Positions 1-5,729 of a stretch of 12,105 bases of DNA are shown here, one piece after another. The position numbers were made by a program, and so were the translations under genes. How positions within the stretch are numbered: position 1 is the stretch's first letter; every line of letters begins with the position of its first letter. The stretch spans positions 1-12,105 of the forward strand of contig JAGMEO010000008.1 in assembly GCA_023128135.1 (NCBI GenBank), written 5' to 3'. This stretch comes from Candidatus Bathyarchaeota archaeon (GTDB lineage Archaea > Thermoproteota > Bathyarchaeia > RBG-16-48-13 > JAGMEO01). Under the pieces are notes generated by a model. It saw only the letters and a list, made by a program, of their open reading frames with translations, ran no database searches and was not told the origin of the DNA.

Positions 1-212
1 GGCTTATCACGAACCATGAGAAACAGGTTCACCAGCTCGCCATGTATGTCGTTGTACACCTCGACTGGACTAGGTGGCTTGTTAAGCAAGAGGTTTGCAG
101 CGCCTCCGAAGACCTCCACGTAAATGTGATGCGGAGGAATGAGTGGCAGAAGCGTCTTGAGTAAATTGAACTTTCCTCCGATGTAAGGAAAGAAGCAGGT
201 CTTGGTTGCCAA
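1..212 (-). CDS. DNA adenine methyltransferase, D12 class (N-terminal fragment, cut by window edge)
   Basis: Reading the minus strand from a TTG at 212 gives 70 codons without a stop up to the left edge. The product starts with FFPYIGGK (residues 7-14), then VEVFGGAANLLL (32-43) and EVYNDIHGELV (51-61). These match the N-terminal motif and the SAM-binding motif I of D12-class (Dam/DpnM-type) N6-adenine DNA methyltransferases, including the downstream Y/N-D motif. The catalytic D/N-PPY motif lies beyond the window, so activity cannot be judged. The start is uncertain: no in-frame ATG or GTG lies between the upstream in-frame TAA and the TTG, so TTG is the best choice. By hand count the first 180 bases are about half G+C, clearly richer than the A+T-rich sequence that follows, which suggests a different origin. 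It is divergent from the UDG-like gene at 347. Confidence 0.72.
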   Translation of the reverse strand, partial: MATKTCFFPYIGGKFNLLKTLLPLIPPHHIYVEVFGGAANLLLNKPPSPVEVYNDIHGELVNLFLMVRDK

Positions 213-317
213 TTTTGAATCGGCTGACCTGAAGAAAGAAAAGCTGATTTAAAGCAATCCAACAAAACTAGAAAAACTAGAAAAATGAGAAGAATAAATA
301 AATTCTTTGTTCTCTGA

Positions 318-327
318 TTATGTAAAA
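318..327 (+). promoter_or_regulatory. TATA-like box for the UDG-like gene
   Basis: TTATGTAAAA is centred about 25 bases before the ATG at 347, the archaeal TATA-to-start distance, so this gene would be leaderless. No good Shine-Dalgarno site precedes the ATG, which agrees. An A-rich stretch with a short tandem repeat (two copies of AACTAGAAA) lies further upstream, around 270-285. Confidence 0.35.
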
Positions 328-346
328 GGCTCATAGTTGATGTAAC

Positions 347-1078
347 ATGAAAAAAATTGGTGATAGAATTGAAGATTTGGGGAATAGAATCGTCCGTTGC
401 AGAGAAAGATGTGAGGGTGTGAAAAATAAGCAAGATGAGGGTTATTATCCTAGAGTTTTTTTCTTGGATCCAGAAGATGCCTCTCAAGTAGAACTAGTAA
501 TCGTGGGAAAAAACCCGGGAAAATCCACTCGTTTAGAAAGAAAATTCTATTTGACTCTGGCTGAGCGGAATCCAGATAGGATTGCTACTTTCAAAGATTG
601 TCAACGCGTCTGGAGAAGTATTGCTGATGAACATAATTATTTTCTGAAACCAAGACACCTATTAAAAGAGCTAGGGTTGAATTTGAATGGTTTATTGTGG
701 GCTGAAGTAGCTTTCTGTGAAAAATCCGATTCAGTAGGCAAGGTACCTGAAAAAACATTTAGGAAATGTAGCAATTGTTTTCTAACAGAAATTTTAAAAT
801 TACTATCTGATAGGAAATACGTGGTCTGTCTTGGAGAAAAGGCATTTCAATATGTGAAAAATTTACCAAACAGCAATCGATTGAAAGTGATACGCGTCCA
901 CCATCCTACCGGTGCTCGTATTTTTGCAAATTATTTTCAAAAAGCAAATAAAAAAGAAAACATCAGAGTTACCGAGCGAAAACTTAAGAGAGAAATACTG
1001 GATAGGTTCAGAACAATCGAAGACAACAATAAACCATATAAGTGCATAATAAAACCTGACGGAATAGATGTACTATAA
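347..1078 (+). CDS. Uracil-DNA glycosylase superfamily-like protein
   Basis: This 243-residue protein has the motif order of the UDG fold. It has a paired cysteine region near the N terminus (C18 and C22), then LVIVGKNPGKS (50-60) as motif A. Next are WAEVAFCEK (118-126) followed by C141 and C144, then VVCLGEKAF (159-167), and finally HHPTGAR (185-191) as the C-terminal motif that inserts at the lesion. The cysteine layout recalls the [4Fe-4S] family-4 enzymes, although the first pair is spaced CX3C rather than CX2C. Motif A, G-x-N-P-G, is instead like MUG/TDG, where the Asn activates water. It would excise uracil or another damaged or modified base from DNA in the cytosol; the substrate is inferred only. 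The protein is longer than typical family-4 enzymes (about 200 residues), with a basic C-terminal extension. It neighbours a DNA adenine methyltransferase fragment, so a role linked to a mobile or defence locus is possible. Confidence 0.6.
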   Translation: MKKIGDRIEDLGNRIVRCRERCEGVKNKQDEGYYPRVFFLDPEDASQVELVIVGKNPGKSTRLERKFYLTLAERNPDRIATFKDCQRVWRSIADEHNYFLKPRHLLKELGLNLNGLLWAEVAFCEKSDSVGKVPEKTFRKCSNCFLTEILKLLSDRKYVVCLGEKAFQYVKNLPNSNRLKVIRVHHPTGARIFANYFQKANKKENIRVTERKLKREILDRFRTIEDNNKPYKCIIKPDGIDVL

Positions 1079-1399
1079 TCCAAGGAATAAGACCATTCTT
1101 TCTATCTGTAATTGAAACTTGATGTGTGTACTGTAATTAATCGCTTTATAGTGATTTTCAGCCTAAGAGAAGTGATACCAGCCGTGTAGCTGATAGAAAA
1201 ATCATGGGCTAAAAAACCTCTAAATGAATATTAGTTAATTGCTAATCGATAAAATAAAAAAAGTAAACAATCAACCCAATTACGACTATCGCTCAAACCT
1301 CTGACATAAAGTTAATCCAAAGAAGATTTGATGTTTAAAAATCATTTAATTTAAACATCCATTCCATTATCAACATTTTTAACTAAACACCACTATTGT
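1079..1399. other. Intergenic region between convergent genes; no gene seen
   Basis: This A+T-rich stretch lies between the end of the UDG-like gene on the plus strand and the end of the small minus-strand ORF. I see no convincing coding frame in it. It contains a small stem (ATTAG at 1230-1234 with CTAAT at 1242-1246) and the perfect 10-bp inverted repeat annotated separately at 1330-1359. Confidence 0.5.
1330..1359. repeat. Perfect 10-bp inverted repeat, possible bidirectional terminator or binding site
   Basis: GATGTTTAAA at 1330-1339 is the exact reverse complement of TTTAAACATC at 1350-1359, with a 10-base A+T-rich spacer. It sits between two convergent transcription units. It could form a hairpin on either transcript, but no T-tract follows on either strand, so a protein-binding site is equally possible. 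Confidence 0.4.
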
Positions 1400-1516
1400 T
1401 TACAAACCCTTGGTCCAAGACTTCCTGTATGGACCTCTTGTTCGTTTTCGTGCTTTTTTCTTCTCTTCATACTTTCTCAACAACACATCTTCACCTTTTT
1501 CCTTCATTTCAATCAT
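1400..1516 (-). CDS. Small basic protein of unknown function (38 residues)
   Basis: On the minus strand an ATG at 1516 opens a 38-codon frame closed by TAA at 1402-1400. The product is very basic: 14 Lys/Arg against 6 Asp/Glu. An N-terminal charged helix is followed by KKKARKRTRGPYRKSW (19-34), a Lys/Arg cluster around a Gly-Pro turn like those in AT-hook-type or ribosomal-protein-like nucleic-acid-binding tails. Support for a real gene: a minus-strand TATA-like box (TTTTATAATT, around 1549-1558) lies about 37 bases before the ATG, and a short AAAGG element sits 5-10 bases before it. A second in-frame ATG at 1507 would give 35 residues. I do not recognise the family. The upstream T-tract of the putative small RNA overlaps its promoter. 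It could still be a chance frame, as 38 codons is short. Confidence 0.45.
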   Translation of the reverse strand: MIEMKEKGEDVLLRKYEEKKKARKRTRGPYRKSWTKGL

Positions 1517-1548
1517 CCTTAACCTTTAGCATAGTTTTGTTTACGTTA

Positions 1549-1558
1549 ATTATAAAAT
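1549..1558 (-). promoter_or_regulatory. TATA-like box for the small basic ORF
   Basis: On the minus strand this reads TTTTATAATT. About 25 bases downstream lies position 1528, which leaves a leader of roughly 12 bases before the ATG at 1516. The T-run just upstream also acts as the presumed terminator of the small RNA, so the two elements share sequence. Confidence 0.4.
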
Positions 1559-1615
1559 AAAAAGGGGGGTTAGTATAAATGTGCCCTTGAGGGCTGGTAT
1601 CCCCCCGACTACCAC
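1553..1615 (-). ncRNA. Candidate structured small RNA with pseudoknot-like fold
   Basis: This is a G/C-rich island in A+T-rich DNA. On the minus strand TGGTA (1614-1610) pairs with TACCA (1599-1595). The loop between them contains GGGGGG (1606-1601). Next comes a second hairpin, GCCC-TCAA-GGGC (1594-1583). After a 13-base A+T linker, CCCCCC (1569-1564) can pair with the G6 in the first loop, giving an H-type pseudoknot. It is followed directly by TTTTTATTTTAT, a terminator-like tract. A TATA-like box lies about 25 bases before 1615, so promoter, fold and terminator agree on one strand. The plus strand also has a TATA-like sequence (1550-1559), but transcription from it would start inside the element and lose the G6/C6 pairing. 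I recognise no known RNA family; a riboswitch-like leader for the small ORF downstream is possible. Confidence 0.38.
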
Positions 1616-1635
1616 TTCTCAAAAAAGATGGTAAA

Positions 1636-1644
1636 CAATATAAA
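1636..1644 (-). promoter_or_regulatory. TATA-like box for the candidate small RNA
   Basis: On the minus strand this reads TTTATATTG, centred about 25 bases before the proposed RNA 5' end near 1615. Confidence 0.33.
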
Positions 1645-1646
1645 CT

Positions 1647-1680
1647 CGATCAAACAATCGAAAAAAAGGGTATAATCCCT
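1647..1680. repeat. Two short hairpins flanking an A/T-run
   Basis: CGAT (1647-1650) pairs with ATCG (1657-1660), and AGGG (1667-1670) pairs with CCCT (1677-1680), with seven A residues (1661-1667) between the hairpins. Read on the minus strand, the second hairpin is followed by a T-run, the form of an intrinsic-like terminator. The minus-strand transcript it would end is not evident. Confidence 0.25.
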
Positions 1681-1705
1681 GCCTTAAGACAGATTAACTA
1701 ACTTA

Positions 1706-1714
1706 TTATATAAA
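1706..1714 (+). promoter_or_regulatory. TATA box for the coiled-coil/zinc-ribbon gene
   Basis: TTATATAAA is a strong archaeal TATA match. Transcription would begin near 1735, a few bases before the ATG at 1743 or about 38 bases before the alternative ATG at 1773. Confidence 0.55.
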
Positions 1715-1742
1715 CCTGAAACTGTTACAAATTTGTGTAATA

Positions 1743-2882
1743 ATGACGCAAAAAAAGAATAGAGGAAGGAAAATGAGTAGACGCCCTATTCGAGTTCGTC
1801 GAACTATTGACCAGCGGAGAATAAAGCCTGTGGCTGAAAGAGAAAAAGACCAACTTCGTTCAAGATTAAGATCAATTGAAATGGAACTCTTCAGTACCTT
1901 AAGTTCTTTAAGCCATGTTAAAAGCGACATTAATTACATCGAGGGAGCAATGGCTACTGTACCTTCAAGACTTCAAAAGGTTCGTAACCAAGGCTATGAA
2001 ATTATGAGTTATTTAGATGAGAACCAAGAGATTTTAACAAGAAAATGGGATGAGAATGGTCAACAGATTAAAGACGATCATCTATATAATATTCAACCTT
2101 TACGAGAAGAAGCTAGAAGACTCCAAAATGAGATTAGGGATTTAAAATCAAGAATAGAACACGGAGATTCAAGTTGGGTTCGAAGATCTTTAAGCACTCT
2201 TTCCTCAGATGTGTCGTCACTAAGAGGTCAGACCTCTAACGAGACAAATAGAACTGCAAGTTCACTTAAAGAGTTTAAAAGCGGATTTTCAGCGTTAGAT
2301 AGGGATCTAAAAGGAGCTGAGAATACGATGCAATTGGTTTCTCAAGTCTCTTTTCCATGGAAAGAAGGGGAAAGCCCAATTTTGGCTTTAAATGCAAAGA
2401 TGATGACAAGAGAAAAATCTGGAGGAGGCTTTTTCTTAACGAATCAGAGAATATTGTTCGAAGGTGTAAAAGAGGAGGTAACTGAGAGAAAATTTTTCAT
2501 AGCAACAAAGAAGAAAACTGTGAGAACCTTACTATTGGATCAGCCCATTGGCATTGTAAAAGAAATTTCTGGAGGAACCGTGAGTTTTTGGGCTGGGGCT
2601 GGAATTTATGTGCGGTTTAAACCAGACAGTGGACTAGAAGAAATACCCTTTGACGTGAAAAGGGAAGAAGTTGACTTGGTAAAAAAGTATTATAACTTCA
2701 TTGTTACAGGAGAAGCAGATCTCGAAATAGCTAAGGTTAGAGGAAAAGAAAAAAAAGTCCCCTCCAAACCAAAAGTCTTAAGATGCCCAAACTGTGATGC
2801 TCCTTACACACGTGAAATTTATAGAGGGCAAACATCTGTTCAATGCAAATATTGTGGAAGTGTAATTCCACTTGGATCATAA
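1743..2882 (+). CDS. Coiled-coil protein with GRAM/PH-like region and C-terminal zinc ribbon
   Basis: This 379-residue protein has no signal peptide or membrane helix. The first 25 residues are strongly basic. Residues about 30-200 are charged and heptad-like, probably a long coiled coil. Residues about 205-320 (LNAKMMTREKSGGGFFLTNQRILFEG and the following strands) resemble a GRAM/short bacterial PH-type domain, in which a 'gGgl-yLTNkRLiF' strand pattern is typical. The C terminus is a zinc ribbon with CPNC (348-351) and CKYC (368-371). Cytoplasmic and membrane-associated scaffolding is a reasonable inference; no enzymatic motif is visible. A second in-frame ATG at 1773 is preceded by GAGG at proper spacing and gives a natural N terminus (MSRRPIRV), so the true start may be 1773. 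It heads a cluster with the next two genes, whose last member also ends in zinc ribbons. Confidence 0.68.
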   Translation: MTQKKNRGRKMSRRPIRVRRTIDQRRIKPVAEREKDQLRSRLRSIEMELFSTLSSLSHVKSDINYIEGAMATVPSRLQKVRNQGYEIMSYLDENQEILTRKWDENGQQIKDDHLYNIQPLREEARRLQNEIRDLKSRIEHGDSSWVRRSLSTLSSDVSSLRGQTSNETNRTASSLKEFKSGFSALDRDLKGAENTMQLVSQVSFPWKEGESPILALNAKMMTREKSGGGFFLTNQRILFEGVKEEVTERKFFIATKKKTVRTLLLDQPIGIVKEISGGTVSFWAGAGIYVRFKPDSGLEEIPFDVKREEVDLVKKYYNFIVTGEADLEIAKVRGKEKKVPSKPKVLRCPNCDAPYTREIYRGQTSVQCKYCGSVIPLGS

Positions 2883-2969
2883 AAACTGGTAAAACAGTTA
2901 CAAGTTTCAAATAAGTTATTAAGAAGATTGCTTCGAATTAAGAATAACTAAAAAATTGGAGAGCCGGAA

Positions 2970-3503
2970 ATGACAGAACGAGAAACTGTTGAAAAAGTGA
3001 AAGACCGAAGAGGTATCATTCATAAAATACAGGATTTCTTCACACTAGGGTATGGAACCAAAGAAGACTTAAGAGAATTAAACAAGAAATTACGGGATCT
3101 TTATTACGAAGAACTTCGCGATCTACGCTACCAGTGGACTGATGTATACTTAGTTGCACTAGAAGCAGGAGTGACAGATTCAAGCAGTGACTTTAAAAAA
3201 GTAACCCAAGTTTTTGACCGTGTAATGGAGAAGGTAAGACATGCTGATTATGGTTATGCTGGTCTTTTAGATAGAAAAGGACACATACGAGATGATGAAC
3301 TTGCAAGAGTTTTCAATCATGACAAAGGAGTTAACGATGAGATTGCAAACTTAAAAGCCGCCGTAAATAAAACAGTAAATGAAGCTGAAGCTGAGAATTG
3401 GACAGCTGTGAAAACAGAAGTAAAAGATACAAAAAAATTATTATTGGACTTTGAAGATAAATGGGATGAAAGAGAGAAATTGTTTAGACCATTAGAGGTA
3501 TAG
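2970..3503 (+). CDS. Helical protein of unknown function
   Basis: This is a 177-residue soluble, highly charged protein that I do not recognise. It has no signal peptide, membrane helix or cysteine motif. Almost the whole length looks alpha-helical, with a Tyr/Arg/Asp-rich segment (LYYEELRDLRYQW, 44-56) and charged helices after about residue 120. The start is supported by GGAG at 2958-2961, eight bases before the ATG. It lies 87 bases after the coiled-coil/zinc-ribbon gene and only 16 bases before the SPFH gene, so it is very likely co-transcribed with the SPFH gene and may be its partner. A small stem (AACTG 2884-2888 with CAGTT 2895-2899) lies in the gap upstream. Confidence 0.65.
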   Translation: MTERETVEKVKDRRGIIHKIQDFFTLGYGTKEDLRELNKKLRDLYYEELRDLRYQWTDVYLVALEAGVTDSSSDFKKVTQVFDRVMEKVRHADYGYAGLLDRKGHIRDDELARVFNHDKGVNDEIANLKAAVNKTVNEAEAENWTAVKTEVKDTKKLLLDFEDKWDEREKLFRPLEV

Positions 3504-3507
3504 GAGG
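3502..3507 (+). promoter_or_regulatory. Shine-Dalgarno site with two competing ATGs
   Basis: AGGAGG overlaps the stop codon of the helical-protein gene. It is 5 bases before an ATG at 3513 that opens only six codons (closed by TGA at 3531-3533) and 12 bases before the ATG at 3520 of the SPFH gene. The first ATG has the closer spacing, so it could act as a decoy or a translational brake. Confidence 0.5.
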
Positions 3508-3519
3508 AATAAATGGAAA

Positions 3520-4509
3520 ATGCCAGTTGTTGATAAAGTATCTTGGGATTTTAAGAGTGCGGATGAGATTGCATACAGATTTCCAGACCTATCATTGAAA
3601 TATGGTAGTCAAGTCGTTGTCCGGGAAAATCAGTGGGGTGTCTTCTTCCGTGATGGGAAAGCATATGATGTTTTTGGTCCAGGCAGACATACCATAACCA
3701 GTAAAAACGTTCCACTGTTAACAGGTGCATTGAAAGCGTTGGGAATCATTGGTGACATCTTTGAATGTGAAGTCGTATTTGTGAGCAACAGTCAACTTGA
3801 AGGAAAATTCGGGGGTCAAGCATATTCTGCTCCTAGTGGAACTATACAGTATCAAGCAGAAATCGGTTACCATGGAACCATGATTTACAAAGTTGAAGAT
3901 CCAAAACTCTTTGTGATAGAGTTTTTTGGTAACAGAGGAGCAAGCACTTCAAGCGATGTTGAAAGATACATCAGAGGCTTCATAAACGAAAAGGTCATAG
4001 ATGATTTTGCTCATTATGACATTTTCAACTTAGTTAAAAACGTTGATGAAACCACAGACAAAGTCGCTCTTAAACTGAGAGATGAAGCAGCACGAATAGG
4101 CCTTAAAATAATTGACACGGTCTTTGAAGGGATAAAAATACCAGAGGAAGCAAGACGATTTGCCTCTGGCATAGGACAACAGGCAATGGCGATGCAATAT
4201 ATGAAAGAAACTGCTGCTGAACTGCCACCTGGGAGCGGAGGAGCAGCTGGAGCAGGTTTAGGAGCCGGCATAGGATTAGCTATGGGACAGACAATGGCAA
4301 AGTCGATGCAGCAACAAGCTCCTGTAAAACCACAGAAAGTTGTAGTGTGTACACAATGTGGGGCTGAAAACCCTGTTACAAACAAGTTCTGTGGCAGCTG
4401 CGGATTACCGATTAAACCCCAGGAAATCAAATGCCCAAAATGCGGAACATTAAATCCGCCTGCAAATAAATACTGTAGTAATTGTGGCAAAAAGATTAAA
4501 AAAAGCTAA
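3520..4509 (+). CDS. SPFH-domain protein with two C-terminal zinc ribbons (COG4260/YdjI-like)
   Basis: This 329-residue protein resembles the 'virion core protein'/YdjI-type stomatin-prohibitin family. An SPFH-like region spans about residues 15-230, with a Q/VVVxENQWGVFFRDGK strand pair (31-47) and FGPGRHTI (52-59), the hallmark 'l-GPGrH' turn. A Gly/Ala-rich linker follows (238-256). Two rubredoxin-like zinc ribbons end the protein: C277, C280, C291, C294 and C305, C308, C319, C322. There is no clear transmembrane helix, so membrane contact would be peripheral. Such proteins usually form oligomeric membrane-associated scaffolds; bacterial relatives are linked to envelope stress, which I infer rather than see. 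Its neighbours are a GRAM/zinc-ribbon protein upstream and an HtpX-like protease downstream, a pairing that recalls SPFH proteins that modulate membrane proteases. Confidence 0.87.
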   Translation: MPVVDKVSWDFKSADEIAYRFPDLSLKYGSQVVVRENQWGVFFRDGKAYDVFGPGRHTITSKNVPLLTGALKALGIIGDIFECEVVFVSNSQLEGKFGGQAYSAPSGTIQYQAEIGYHGTMIYKVEDPKLFVIEFFGNRGASTSSDVERYIRGFINEKVIDDFAHYDIFNLVKNVDETTDKVALKLRDEAARIGLKIIDTVFEGIKIPEEARRFASGIGQQAMAMQYMKETAAELPPGSGGAAGAGLGAGIGLAMGQTMAKSMQQQAPVKPQKVVVCTQCGAENPVTNKFCGSCGLPIKPQEIKCPKCGTLNPPANKYCSNCGKKIKKS

Positions 4510-4526
4510 ATTTCATCTCCCCATTA

Positions 4527-4535
4527 TTTTTTTTT
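4527..4535 (+). terminator. T9 tract, archaeal-type terminator
   Basis: Nine T residues, followed by CTTTC, lie 18 bases after the SPFH stop codon. Archaeal RNA polymerase terminates at such U-runs, which marks the likely end of the 1743-4509 unit. Confidence 0.55.
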
Positions 4536-4554
4536 CTTTCCAAGTTGAATCGAT

Positions 4555-4575
4555 CATTAGTGTACACTACTAATG
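4555..4575. promoter_or_regulatory. Palindromic operator-like site upstream of the HtpX-like gene
   Basis: CATTAGT (4555-4561) and ACTAATG (4569-4575) form a perfect 7-bp inverted repeat around a 7-base spacer, and within it AGTGTACACT (4559-4568) is itself a perfect palindrome. It ends seven bases before the ATG at 4583, where a bound dimeric regulator would block transcription start or translation entry. No convincing TATA box or Shine-Dalgarno site is visible for this gene, so the basal signals are unclear. Confidence 0.4.
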
Positions 4576-4582
4576 CAATGTA

Positions 4583-5623
4583 ATGAGAAGAACGAATTTG
4601 GCAGGTTTGACACAATTAAAAGGTACAATGGCGCTTACAATCCTTATAGCCCTCTCTTTCTTCGCAGCTTTTTTAGCAATTCTACTAGCATTGCTAAGGA
4701 TTAACCCTCTATTTTCCGTATTAGGAGCATTATTCTTCATACTTTTTCAATACGCAATAGGCCCTTCTCTTGTTGTTGCTTCGACACACTTGAGATATCT
4801 CCGTTCAGGTGATAGTCCTTGGCTTGAATCTGTTGTGAGAGATATATCGTCTAGAAGTGGAATCCGTATGCCAAGGCTAGCTATTGTCCCTGATTCTACG
4901 CCTAATGCATTCACTTTCGGGCACACAGCTGGAAACGCGACACTTGCTGTTCATCGAGGACTTCTCGAAAAGCTGAATCAAGAAGAGGTGAAAGGGGTTA
5001 TTGGCCACGAGATTGGCCACATAAAACATAACGACTTTATCATAATGACAATGCTTTCAGCTTTACCACTCATAGCTTATCTGGTAGCCAGAGGACTTTT
5101 CTGGAGCACAAATCTTAAGACGAATGAAAAAAGTGAAGGCAAAGGAATAGCGGTGTTTGCAGCTGCAGTGATATCATACATAGCCTACGTAGTTTCTACA
5201 GTCATAGTTTTGAGGCTTAGTAGGTTAAGAGAGCACTATGCTGATGCGTTTTCCGCATACATAACGGGCTCGCCACGAAGTTTAGAAAGCGCTTTAACAA
5301 AGATAGCTTACGGTCTTTCATTGAAGCCAGGGGAACCAAATGGTGTTAGAATGTTCTACATATCTGATCCTGCGCAAGCTGTTAGTGAAGTCAGATCAAT
5401 ATTGAACAAGAAATATCAGTATGACTTGGACAGAGATGGTGTTTTAGATGACAGGGAACTAGCTATTGCCATGGAACACGAAGCTAGGTCGAATTGGCGA
5501 AGTATAAATGAAGCGTTCATGACGCATCCACCAACATTCAAACGCGTTCTTCTACTACGACAGATTGAAGAAGAGATGAGAAGCGGGAGATACACATTCA
5601 AAGACGCTTACAAATATGTTTAA
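4583..5623 (+). CDS. htpX: HtpX-like M48 family membrane metalloprotease
   Basis: This 346-residue integral membrane zinc protease has membrane helices at about 16-38 and 44-66. The M48 catalytic motif is HEIGH (142-146), with a third zinc ligand in REHYAD (E217, D221). A second pair of hydrophobic segments lies at about 153-173 and 188-210, and the C-terminal family motif is THPP (314-317). HtpX enzymes cleave damaged or misassembled membrane proteins on the cytosolic face. Typical HtpX proteins are about 290-300 residues. Here an extra segment before THPP contains DLDRDGVLDDRE (281-292), a full EF-hand-type calcium loop. The start at 4583 has no Shine-Dalgarno site; an in-frame ATG at 4628 is an alternative that would trim a 15-residue tail. 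It follows the SPFH gene by 73 bases but has its own operator-like site. Confidence 0.88.
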   Translation: MRRTNLAGLTQLKGTMALTILIALSFFAAFLAILLALLRINPLFSVLGALFFILFQYAIGPSLVVASTHLRYLRSGDSPWLESVVRDISSRSGIRMPRLAIVPDSTPNAFTFGHTAGNATLAVHRGLLEKLNQEEVKGVIGHEIGHIKHNDFIIMTMLSALPLIAYLVARGLFWSTNLKTNEKSEGKGIAVFAAAVISYIAYVVSTVIVLRLSRLREHYADAFSAYITGSPRSLESALTKIAYGLSLKPGEPNGVRMFYISDPAQAVSEVRSILNKKYQYDLDRDGVLDDRELAIAMEHEARSNWRSINEAFMTHPPTFKRVLLLRQIEEEMRSGRYTFKDAYKYV

Positions 5624-5652
5624 AGTAATAATGTAATTGCTAAGTGCTCATC

Positions 5653-5658
5653 TTTTTT
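5653..5658 (+). terminator. T6 tract after the HtpX-like gene
   Basis: Six T residues lie 30 bases beyond the protease stop codon and before the malic enzyme gene. This is a modest archaeal U-run terminator candidate. Confidence 0.35.
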
Positions 5659-5729
5659 GGAGATTAAAGATTAAGTGTAGGTTAATACATCATTTCAGTC
5701 TTGGAAAATTTCATTGAGAGCTCTTAGAA

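Noticed and set aside
29..487. 152-codon minus-strand ORF across the left end
   Set aside because: It is out of frame with the recognisable methyltransferase motifs and overlaps the UDG-like gene on the other strand; the product has no recognisable features.
1564..1633. G/C island read as a plus-strand RNA or a tRNA
   Set aside because: The plus-strand TATA-like box would start transcription inside the element and lose the G6/C6 pairing; there is no T-loop motif or acceptor stem of a tRNA.
4014..4490. 158-codon minus-strand ORF opposite the SPFH gene
   Set aside because: It is an antisense shadow: its Pro/Cys/Ala-rich sequence mirrors the Gly-rich linker and zinc-ribbon codons of the plus-strand protein.
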